Source: Hedera helix
Taxonomy: Eukaryota > Streptophyta > Magnoliopsida > Apiales > Araliaceae
Direction of reading: 5' to 3'
Length of the DNA: 64,000 nt
NCBI GenBank assembly: GCA_947179155.2
Contig: OX359270.1
Coordinates: 3,878,077 to 3,942,076, forward strand
Each line of letters opens with the position of its first letter. Position 1 is the stretch's first letter. This document shows, in pieces, positions 8,703 to 19,141 of this stretch. Made by a program: the position numbers and the translations under genes. The notes beneath the pieces are model-generated. The model had not been told where the DNA came from, made no database searches, and saw nothing but the letters and a program-made list of their open reading frames with translations.

Positions 8703-11566
8703 TGTGACGCCCCCAAATCTGGGCCCACCCAGCCCAAACTTGAGTCGTCAAAAGACTACAACAAAATTATTACAACAAAGCACAACGTACTACAATACAG
8801 TGTATAATAATACACAACTAAGTCTTCACTATTATTGCCACACTATTTTACAAAACGTGAAGACTATGATAACTATTCCTCGGACCCTCACTCCATTTCC
8901 CGGCTAGACCCTGTTATGTTTTCATCTCCTGTTGAAAAACAATGGAACAAAAGAAAGGGTGAGCTCAAATAGCCCAGTAAGAAATATCATGACTAAGATA
9001 ATGACGAATAAATTATCATTAGCCTTCAACAGTTGAGTTCTTGATAGAATACAATAGAATACAAGGTTTATATCAAAAACTGCAGTTAAATTCTTAAACA
9101 ATGTTCAGATCAATAATAGCAGCGGAATGAGCAATCTATTAGAAGAATAATGCAGACTATAATGTCCACTCGCTTCTCTTTTTCGTAAAAACATCATCAA
9201 CTTTTATCATCTGAAATATCATTAGTCATGATAATATAAATTCACAGTTCCTGATCATAATCATGCACATCAACAGTTCATCTTTGCACTACGGGCCAAA
9301 GATATTCAATATAGCACCAACGGTCATGATTATACCAGATTCAGCCTTTGGTCATAATCATACCAAACAACAGTTCATATTTGCACTACGGGCCAAAGAG
9401 AACATTCACCACGTGCCATAAAAGACACCGAACAGATGTATCGCCTTTAACCTATTATATCGCCTTTAACCTATCATCTGTTCAACAAATATATCACATT
9501 TGTGCCCCCGGCCACAGATATTCACAACAGCTTGATTTTTAGATGATTAGAATGATATAAATGATGAACAGAAGAAATAGGATAACAATAAGTATCGGAA
9601 GTTTACTTTTTACAGATTCAAATAATGTCCAAATTGTCAACATGATGTGGAGTGAAATTTAAAAATGATATTCAAGATCCACAGTTCAGAATAACGGTTA
9701 CAATTCAATAGAAAGGTTCACGTAAATAGGAAGGTTCAGTTGAAATAATGAAGTTCAACTATTATGGAACATATAATATTTTCAGGACTTATAGAAGCAA
9801 TAGTTCCATAATAAATTTCGATTTAGGAGTATGAAAGAAAATAATATCCCTTACCGTAGCAGGTTTGATTAACAAAAGGTGAAGGAAATTAATACAAAGG
9901 GTTATTCACCAACAGGCGGCAATCCGCTCCGTAAGGTTATTCCCACAATTTAATAGAATTTGAGTACAAAGAGTTATTCACCAAACAGGCGGCAATCCGC
10001 TCCGTAAGGTTATTCTCAGAGATTAATAATGAATGAATACGAAAGGTTATTCACCAACAGGCGGCAATCCGCCCCGTAAGGTTATTCCCACAATTTAATA
10101 CATGGAAATAAAAGGCACGTCTTATGAGTAAGGAAGAAACAATATTATTATCGAGAATCAAATAATGATAATCTCTTACCATAGTACGTTTGAATAATGG
10201 AAGATGAAAAAGATGGTATCCCTTACCTCAACACGTGACTGGATATTGATTTAAATGAGGTTGATTAACTTGAGCAGTACACGTATACTTATAGATCTTC
10301 ACAAATACTCAAGATGACTTAAGCACACTTAGAGAGAACTTTCACAAGAAGTATTTAGAGAGAGAAAGAAAGAACAAGTAAGGAAGTTTATGAAAAATCC
10401 TTAAGTTAAGGCTTCTATTTATAGCCAAAAATCTTATCATTCATTTAATCTAAACCATTCATTTAAAGATCATCTTTTAATCTACACCATCCATTTCAAA
10501 TATTATATTATCTTTAATCTACACCATTCATTTCATATCACCTAATAATCACCTAACTTTATATTATAAACAAATCAATTTAATTATTCAACAATAATTC
10601 ACACTTTAATCTACACCATTCATTTCATATCACCTAATAATCACCTAACTTTATATTATAAACAAATCAATTCAATTATTCAACAATAATTCACACTTTA
10701 ATCTACACCATTCATTTCATATCACCTAATAATCACCTAACTTTATATTATAAACAAATAACTTTATCAATTCAATTATTATGACTAATTGTTATAAATA
10801 CAGTATAGTTAGCTCTTAGATATCAAGTCAATAAATTAATGAAATACAACTGTTTAAATAACATCATAATAGAGATAACAATAATGTAAAATAAAGCATA
10901 CGTTACTGTGTAATGACAATTATTGATTCAATAATGTGAATTACTGTGCATATGTTACTGTGACAATTATTAGGTTCAATAATTTTAAAAACAGTGCAAC
11001 AACAATTATTGACTCAATGATATAAAATACAGTGTAATGACAATTATTAAATCAATAATGCAAAATACTGTGTAACAACAATTATTGAATTGATAATATA
11101 AAATATTATGCAGTGACAATTATCGATGAAATGATGCGTAACAGTTACGGTGTCAATTATCAGACCAAAAATATGAGACACTATGCAATACCGTGTGTTA
11201 CTGTAGAGTACCGAGTGCTACAGAAAATACCACTAACTACCGTATGCTACTATTCTTTTATCACCGGTATTTTAACAGTTCCGTTGACTATTTTTATTTA
11301 AAAAGGTTATTTCTGTCGTTTTCTATATCCGACAAATATTCCGTTGTGGGGTCCACCAATAATTTGTTATTTGGGCGCCGTCGGACCAAACGAATATTCC
11401 CCGACCAAACGAATATTCCCCGACAAAGCGAATATTGTCCGACAAAATAAAATTTGCACATAACATCCTTAACTTTTAACTTTATCGATTTAACCACTTA
11501 CTGTTTAAAAAATATCTATATGAAGAAAAATTAAATTTTGTATTTCATAAAATTCGGGGTCTTACA
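8703..11566 (-). repeat. 5' LTR of the gypsy element
   Basis: Matches 998-3861 at a constant offset of 7705 bp. Differences seen at left positions 1734, about 1766, about 1795, about 1836, about 1906, about 2359 and about 3674. It carries the same three internal repeat groups. Because the element runs on the minus strand, this copy should drive transcription. Confidence 0.95.
10415..10423 (-). promoter_or_regulatory. TATA box of the gypsy 5' LTR
   Basis: TATAAATAG on the minus strand, followed by a typical transcribed-leader context. Initiation would be expected about 30 bp further on, near 10385. That leaves about 1.68 kb of R-U5 before the primer site. The same box lies at 2710-2718 in the other LTR. 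Confidence 0.7.
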
Positions 11567-11571
11567 GTTAG
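11567..11571. repeat. Target-site duplication, right copy (GTTAG)
   Basis: GTTAG directly follows the ...TCTTACA end of the right LTR and matches 993-997. Confidence 0.95.
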
Positions 11572-11757
11572 GATCTTTCAATTTTAATCTAATGGCTCAC
11601 ATTTCATCTCACACATACAATTTTTTCCCAAATCTATACTCAATTTCACACCCAATCATTCAAATTTGAATTCAAAATAATAATAATATCTCACACACAC
11701 AAATTCCACCCAAGTCAACACTTCATTTTACACCCATTCATTCAAATTTGAATTCAA

Positions 11758-11791
<34 letters not shown>

Positions 11792-11824
11792 GTAATAATA
11801 ATAATAATAATAATTAATATTATA

Positions 11825-11864
<40 letters not shown>

Positions 11865-11928
11865 TAATAATAATAATAATAATGACGACGACGACGACGA
11901 CGATAATAATAATAATTGTAATAACAAC

Positions 11929-12014
<86 letters not shown>
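11572..12014. repeat. AAT microsatellite and short duplicated flank
   Basis: A sequence of about 40 bp ending TTCAAATTTGAATTCAAAAT occurs twice (about 11655-11690 and 11735-11765). After the second copy an imperfect AAT array with a short ACG run runs to about 12014. The open frame of leucine and serine codons here is a microsatellite artefact. Confidence 0.8.
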
Positions 12015-12016
<2 letters not shown>

Positions 12017-13289
12017 TCCCAGATATTTTCAAGATTTTATATAAGATCTTAATTGATTTAATTAAAGGTTAATGTTTAAAACCTAGAATTTGAGAAGTAA
12101 GATGTATAGAAAATAGGTGAATATTTTTTTTTAACATAATTTATTTGTTAGAAATTAAATGTGGAACTATTGTAATGATGCATGTAAAGAATTTATTAAG
12201 AAAATAAATTCAATTGAGAAGTGAAAGTGTTTATATTAATATTTATATATATACCTAGAGTTGAGTTTGTTAATCAAATAAGATGATGTGTGAAGTAAAT
12301 TAAATACTCAATAAAACTAATATGATTAATTAGTTTAAGTATGGATTAAAAAGGAAAGTCATGTAATATAATTAATCGAGTTAATTATTTAAGTCATGAA
12401 TTAAAGTTATGAGTAACAAGTAGAGAAGTGGAATATTGCCTAGAATGACAATATTAAGAAGTAATTAATTTAATTATTAAGTTGTTGTATAGAGTCCAAG
12501 TAATTTAATTACTACTAGTGGACTAGCCCAAAATGATTATAGATGTTAGCCCAATATGAGAATATTGGTATGAAGTGGGTAATTAAATAATAAGCCCAAA
12601 TGTTATGTTGATTAATAGTCCAAGAGGTAATTAATATAAGTCCAATTAATTAATGTTGGCAAGTATTGTATATAATTGGGTGGTAGTCCAATTAAATAAA
12701 TTACCTAGCCCAAGTTATGGAAGATGTGTGAGTTGTGTTGGGTAGCCCAAGTAATTAAATAAGAAAGCCCAATGCAAAGTAATCCATGTAGCCCAAACAC
12801 ATTAAAGTCAAATGATGGTCAATGTGTTGCGAGAATATTTTTTTTAAAATATTGATTGAGTGTAGAGAATTAACTAATGTAGGGTTAATTGAATAATCCT
12901 AGTTGGTAGACAAAAGAGAGAATTAACCAAACATGGTTAATTGATAGAGAAAGGAAGGTAGTGTTGAGAATTAACTATGGATGAGTTAATTAAGTAACCC
13001 AATGTGGTAGAAATAATTATAACAAGTCTAATTGGATTATATTATAAATCCAAATGAGATATTAAACTAGGTCAAATTAATTAACCTAGTAGTCCATGTA
13101 ATTAATTAAACATTAGTCCATGTAATTAATTAAACTAGCCCAATGCTTGTTTTAATTAAATGTAACATAGAGTATTTAATGTTAGCCCAATAGAATAATT
13201 AAATTGAGCTCAACCAAATTAAATGGATGAACCCAATATATTTAAATCCTAGAGTCCAATGTGGAGCCCAAATGGTAGTCAAAATTGGT

Positions 13290-13292
<3 letters not shown>

Positions 13293-13371
<79 letters not shown>
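13293..13371. repeat. TA dinucleotide microsatellite
   Basis: About 39 uninterrupted TA units inside the solo LTR. Confidence 0.95.
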
Positions 13372-13374
<3 letters not shown>

Positions 13375-13603
13375 CTATAAAAATAAAGCAAAAATGGGTA
13401 TTTTGCTGAGATTTAGGAGACCCACAAGTGGGTGGCTTGATTTCTCATGTTGCTTTACTTGTACACAATGTTGTGGTGGTTGAACCAACCCTAGTCAATC
13501 ACAAGTCATTCAACAAATCAATCAATCCAATAGTAATCTCAATTAAGCCTTAATTTGACTATGTTGGTGGATTAGGAGAGTTAATAAGGGTTTAGCAAAT
13601 GGC

Positions 13604-13612
13604 TATATATAG
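13604..13612 (+). promoter_or_regulatory. TATA box of the solo LTR
   Basis: TATATATAG, followed by a purine-rich leader-like stretch (GAGAGAAAATATAGAG) about 50-60 bp downstream. This is consistent with a U3/R promoter on the plus strand. Confidence 0.5.
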
Positions 13613-14631
13613 AGTGCTCCACACAAGTGTTATGTTGGTTGGTGAGTTGCTAGAGCATTCAAGAGAGAAAATATAGAGCATTCTAGAGAAAAGCAAGCAA
13701 ACATTTGTGAGTTGAAGGAGATTACTAGAGGAGGAGCTTGATGGATGGCACATAGCTTCATAGCATACTTTGGAAGGAGAAGAAGAAGAGCATCCATGTC
13801 CAAGAGGTTAAAAAGTGTTCTAAACTTTCTTTAGTTCATTTTGATAGTCTAGATATGTTTTAATCAGTCAAAAAGTATTTTTAACAAATCAAAAGTTATT
13901 TTGATGATCTAGAAGTATAAAACTATGATATATATAGGTATATTTATGGTTTGATATAGTTAATACATGTATTTGTATGGGTGGTACGCAAAGAATTAGA
14001 AGGAAAGTCCATATAACAATTTACCGGTAAAACCCTAAGTGGTTCGATCTTTAAATTTCGTGTCAAATGTTTTCAAAAATGTGATTGAACCATGAAATGT
14101 TGTAAAACAAGAAGTTAGAAAGACAACAACACTAAGTTGGTGTCATTTAGATGTGTAGAGTTTATTTTATTCAAGTTTGAACCATTAAAATCAAGGATTT
14201 GTGATTTTAGTTTTCACTTTGTCCTTGTGAGCCATTTTTAGTCCACTTCCATTTGGAATTTGGATTTATGATCTAAAGAGAAGTTGTAGAGGGGGAAATT
14301 CTGATGAGACTGGACTCAAAAATCACCCCTAAATATTTTAAAATGAAGAAGTTATGATTGTCGGAGCGTCGGAGGGTCGAACAACCCATTTTTAGGGTTT
14401 TGTTTCTGTTTTGGACACCCCGGCGCCCAAATCAGAATGTGTAAGTTTTCTGGGTCGGGTCGGGTCGGTCCGGGTTGAGTTTTTAATGAAAATTTAAGTT
14501 GAAATAAGTGTAAAATGAATGTGTTTGAATACTAAACCAATATATGAAGTTTATTAGTAACTAATTGGTAGCTAAATATGTAACATAAAAGACTAATGTT
14601 AACACAATTAAAAAGTTAACTATTGGTATTA

Positions 14632-15495
14632 TTTGAAGATTATTAAAATATTATTAAATGATCAATAATATTAGTATATGATTAAAAACTTATTGAATGA
14701 TGAATAATATTTGTAAATGACTAAAATATCATTATATGGTTAATAATATTAATAAGAGATTAAAATATTATTAAATGATTAATAATATTAATAAGTGATT
14801 AAAATATTATTAAATGGTTAATAATATTAATAAATGATTAAAATATTATTAAATGGTTAATAATATTAAGAAGTGAATAAAATATTATTAAATGGTGAAT
14901 AATGTTAGTAAGTGATTAAAATATTATTAAATAATTAATAATATTAAGAAGTGATTAAAATATTATTAAATGGTTAATAATATTAATAAGAGATTAAAAT
15001 ATTATCAAATGGTGAATAATATTTGTAAATGATTAAAATATTATTAAATGATTAATAATATTAATAAGTGATTAAAATATTATTAAATGGTTAATAATAT
15101 TAAAATGTGATTAAAATATTTTTAAATAATTAATAATATTAATAAGTGATTAAATATTATTAAATGATTAATAATATTAAGAAGTGATTAAAATATTATT
15201 AAATGGTTAATAATATTAATAAGAGATTAAAATATTATCAAATGGTGAATAATATTTGTAAATGATTAAAATATTATTAAATGATTAATAATATTAATAA
15301 GTGATTAAAATATTATTAGATGGTTAATAATATTAATATGTGATTAAAATATTATTAAATAATTAATAATATTAACAAGTGATTAAAATATTATTAAATG
15401 GTTAATAATATTAATATGGGATTAAAATATTATTAAATAATTAATAATATTAATAAGTGATTAAAATATTATTAAATGGTTAATAATATTTGAAT
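14632..15495. repeat. 39-bp minisatellite, about 22 copies
   Basis: Units of about 39 bp read as GATTAAAATATTATTAAATG followed by GTTAATAATATTAATAAGT, with small variations between units. The repeats contact each other directly, with no spacers. They lie within the solo LTR. Confidence 0.9.
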
Positions 15496-16641
15496 GTAGT
15501 TGTATATTATCAAGGGTAAATAATATTTTGAGGTATTTGGTACATTATTAAATGTCTGAATCATTAAGTTATAAAAAAGAAGAATGTTTAATTAAATTAA
15601 ACAGATGTAAATAGTCAATTCGTGACTAAATTTTTGACAACTTATTAAAAGTAAGTCGTACGAAGAACGTGTAGTGAAGATGTAAGTTAGATGAGCATAC
15701 CCGGCATGTCCAACTGGGGTTGGGCTAGGGTTTTGTCCGGAACTTAAGGGTTCGTTTGTCGGACATCTTAAGAGTTAATAATTTAAAGTTAGAGTCTTAT
15801 ATAAAGGCTAAGTAATAGTCATTGCATCTAATGATTATGTCAATTTCCTATATAAATTGTAGGTTGAACGAAAGACGCAAATAAGCATAACTGGTAGAAG
15901 CGAACCAGACAAGTTTTTCAGATATTGTTGCTATGTGTATAACTGTTGTGTGTGCACTTGAAGCATGTGAAAATTTGAATTAAATATGTTTTTGTGAAAG
16001 CATATGAGGTGTGTTGATTCTATATGATAAAAAGCCTGAATTAATTGAATAAGTTGAACTGTATGTCATGTATTTATTCCAATGCATAATCAGTATGTTG
16101 CATGAATTAATGCAAAGCATGAGAACATGATACATTCATATAATGTAATGCATGAAGCATGAGAAGCATGTATAAACATAAACTATGTGTTATGTGCTAT
16201 CTGTTAGACTTGCTGAGCCGTCGTGCTCACTCTTGCCTAAACCAACATTTTTCAGATAGTGCAAATCATTTGAAATTCTCGATAAAGATCAAGGAACAGG
16301 AAAGCATATTACTTTCACTGAAGATCTAAATATTTGTTGTACATATTAGTCCGAATTGAACAGGTAAATGATTGTGTAGTATAAGACTTTAGTTGGTGTG
16401 TTATATGAGTGTTAAATACACAAGTTGATTGTAATAGAATATCGTATCATGTATGATATTAAGACATACTAGGAATGTATAAATATTTCGATTCTGGAAT
16501 AGAAAGAGATGTTGTAAAATTGTAAATAAATGGTTATTTATCAATTATAATATTGTTGTAATTCATGAACAATAAGAAAAATATTGTACTCGTGTTGAAC
16601 CGGATCCGAGGTTCAAGGAACCCGGATTTGGGGTCGTCACA

Positions 16642-16707
16642 ATAATAATAATAGTAATAATAATAATAATAACAATAACAGTACTAATAATAATAATAGT
16701 AGTAGTA

Positions 16708-16776
<69 letters not shown>

Positions 16777-16856
16777 GTAATAATAATAATAGTAATAATA
16801 ATTATAATAATAATAATAGTAATAATAATTATTATTATAATAATAATAATTAGTAT

Positions 16857-16893
<37 letters not shown>

Positions 16894-17024
16894 CCGATAA
16901 AAATAATATTTATAATTTTTATATTTTATAATTTCCTTAATAATTATACAGATAATAAAAATATTTTTTTTAATTAAAATCTAATTTTAATATAATTTAT
17001 CGTTAGTAATAATAATACTAATAC

Positions 17025-17076
<52 letters not shown>

Positions 17077-17164
17077 AACAACAACAACAACAACAATAAT
17101 AATAATAATAATAACAATAATAATTATAATAATAGTAATAGTAGTAGTAGTAGTAGTAGTAGTA

Positions 17165-17204
<40 letters not shown>

Positions 17205-17355
17205 CGATAATAATAATAATACTGACAATAGTTATAATACTGATAATAATAATATGCATAATAATAATAATAATATCGATAATAATAATAATATAGATAA
17301 TATTAATAATAATAATAATTAATAATTATAATAATAATTAATAATAATAATAATT

Positions 17356-17396
<41 letters not shown>

Positions 17397-17522
17397 TATA
17401 ATAATAACAATAATAATACCGATAATAATAATATTTGTAATTTTTATTTTTTATAATTTCTTTAATAATAATACAAATTATAATAATATTTTTATTTTTT
17501 GAATTTTAATTTAATTTTTTGT
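16642..17522. repeat. AAT-rich microsatellite with an internal duplicated segment
   Basis: Imperfect AAT arrays with AGT and AAC sub-runs. A unique segment of about 105 bp at 16893-17000 (CCGATAA...TATAATTT...TAATTT) recurs in diverged form at about 17418-17522. This suggests a tandem duplication of a unit of about 525 bp that includes the microsatellite. Confidence 0.75.
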
Positions 17523-18490
17523 TATATCGTGCCTTCAGGCATGGACAATTACTTGTATATATATATTTAAGACATTTTAAAATTAGGTTGATACCAGGTT
17601 GATCAGCCCTACACTTTTCTAATTTTGGAAATGAAGGAATAATATTTACAAGACTTAGAAACTAATTTTGAGAACAACGTTTCTCATTTTTTTATTTTTT
17701 ATTTTTAAGAAGAAAGGGGTGTTATTTCAACTTATTTGCTGACCGATAATAGGCAAGGGGTATTATTTGTTGGTTGATAATAGGCTATATACGTGTGATT
17801 ATATTATACTAATATATATAACCCACCAAATTTGCATCCCATAATATAAAAATAGGCGCTTTACATTCCATACTTTCATGCCTTGACAAATAGGACACTC
17901 GAAACAAAAAGACATTTTTGCCCCTTAAAAAGAGCATGTGTAGGGCACACGTCTTACAATGTTAGTCCTCTTAACGATTTTTTGTTCAGGGTTGTCAAGG
18001 CGCTAAAAGTATAGGATGCAAAATGGAACAAAATAAAGGGACGCAAAGTGTAATTTACTCAAAATATCACTTAGTAAATTATTCTGATGGATCCACCATG
18101 TCTTTTACTGAAGAGTTTTCATGGTCCCCAGAGCTGGAGAATGAGTTTGGAATATAAGTTCAACCGAAATACTCATTCATCTGAGCTGCCTTGAAGTTCA
18201 GTCTGGTACACATTGTGAACCCGAGGATATCCATGGCCCTTCTCCACAATTTTATTGGGCCTCTCCATCCATCACAAGTTTTTGGTAGCATTTGATCCAT
18301 TGTCTAAAGATTCCGACCCGCAAAGACTTCATAATAGTGTTAAATGGATGGAAAGGGAGATAATTTTCTTTCATCATTTGTCTATGATTCCATGTGCTGT
18401 AAATGAATCATTATTCAAAGCGCATATTATTTAACTCACAAACGCGACTTATAGGACTTGAGATGAACCACTTCAAATGAAAATAAGCAG
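17523..18490. other. Intergenic, mostly featureless
   Basis: AT-rich DNA. Apart from the protein-like stretch at 18090-18440, listed separately, I see no gene or clear repeat. Confidence 0.5.
18090..18440 (-). pseudogene. Unrecognised protein-like fragment
   Basis: On the minus strand a 45-codon frame starting with MDQMLPKTCDG continues past a TGA in the same frame and ends with an SSSGDHENSS-like tail at TAA. Base composition is less AT-rich than the surroundings. A second frame upstream (YLPFHPFNTIMKSL) could be the same remnant after a frameshift. I do not recognise the family. It may be a decayed gene end or chance. Confidence 0.25.
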
Positions 18491-18711
18491 GCACAGATTA
18501 TTTAACTCACAAACGCGGCTTACAAGACTTGAGACAAATCGCTCCCATGAAAACAAACAGGCCCCGCTCTCCGAACGCAGGAAAAGGAACAAGCTTCCAA
18601 CTCTCCTAAATAATATGGGGAAAATGAAGACATAACCAGCATTTTGAAAACTTTGTAAAACTGAGTAGAGAAAAAAGAAAAAGGAATGACATATACAAAT
18701 AAGGAAGCCAA

Positions 18712-18717
18712 TTTATT
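18712..18717 (-). terminator. Candidate poly(A) signal of AIP1
   Basis: AATAAA on the minus strand, about 425 nt after the AIP1 stop. Plant poly(A) signals are loose, so this is only a candidate. Confidence 0.35.
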
Positions 18718-19141
18718 ACAAAAATGAAGGTAACAAAACACAACCACATCAACAGTCCCACCAAAGAAACAAGATGAAACCTCAAACACTACCTATAACA
18801 GGTTGCAAAAGTTGCTGTACTACACAACCATGACGGGTAAGAACCATGAGCAAATAGTCAATTTGATCTTCCAGCTATAGCTGCTCACAATACTTTTGGA
18901 GAACAACTATTACCTAGTGCAAGGCATTGGAATTGTTTAAAATCGTGTAAGCTTCACTCTCATCAACCATACATTAGTTTCTTTGAGCTGCAAGGCATCA
19001 CCCAGATGACTACAGAAATTCCAAAAAGCTACCATAATCTCGAAGTGCCTTTTCTTCCTCCCAATTCATTGCAAGTAAATTCACAAAAGGCAAACTTATA
19101 AATAAACATGGTAAGTCTTTAAAGACCGTCATTCATCTTGA

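Larger units (their letters stand above)
998..11566 (-). mobile_element. Complete Ty3/gypsy LTR retrotransposon, Tekay/Del-type chromovirus
   Basis: This 10,569-bp element is complete. Both LTRs are 2864 bp and end in TG...CA. A 5-bp target duplication GTTAG flanks it at 993-997 and 11567-11571. Read on the minus strand it has a 5' LTR (8703-11566), a primer-binding site, a 199-bp leader, one uninterrupted Gag-Pol frame (3857-8503), a polypurine tract and a 3' LTR (998-3861). Comparing the LTRs by eye I found seven substitutions and no length difference, which points to recent insertion. The placement as Tekay/Del chromovirus rests on the integrase followed by a chromodomain-like C-terminus, the long LTRs and the tRNA-iMet primer site; I infer the lineage and have not computed it. 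All parts look intact, so it may be autonomous. Confidence 0.95.
12015..16641 (+). mobile_element. Probable solo LTR of a gypsy element related to the Tekay/Del type
   Basis: The right end, GGATTTGGGGTCGTCACA at 16641, closely matches the terminal motif of the neighbouring gypsy LTR read on its own strand (GATTTGGGGGCGTCACA). A TATA box (13604-13612) with a leader-like stretch lies inside. No primer site, polypurine tract or retroelement coding sequence is present, so this looks like an LTR left by recombination. AAT microsatellite lies on both sides, as expected if the element landed inside a microsatellite. The left boundary near 12015 (TATCCCAGATATTTTC) is uncertain because no clear TG end is visible. 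The length, about 4.6 kb, is inflated by an internal 39-bp tandem array. About 12500-13270 is dense in AGCCCAA or GTCCAA motifs alternating with AATTAATTA. Confidence 0.65.

Noticed and set aside
11820..12032. Open frame of leucine and serine codons, and a similar isoleucine/threonine frame at 16987-17259
   Set aside because: Both are read from AAT/ATT microsatellites and have no coding signal.
13259..13483. Open frame through the TA repeat
   Set aside because: An Ile-Tyr run made by the dinucleotide repeat; the ends are short and unconserved.
14632..15495. Regular 39-bp repeats resembling a CRISPR array
   Set aside because: The repeats touch each other with no unique spacers and lie in a plant LTR; they are a minisatellite.
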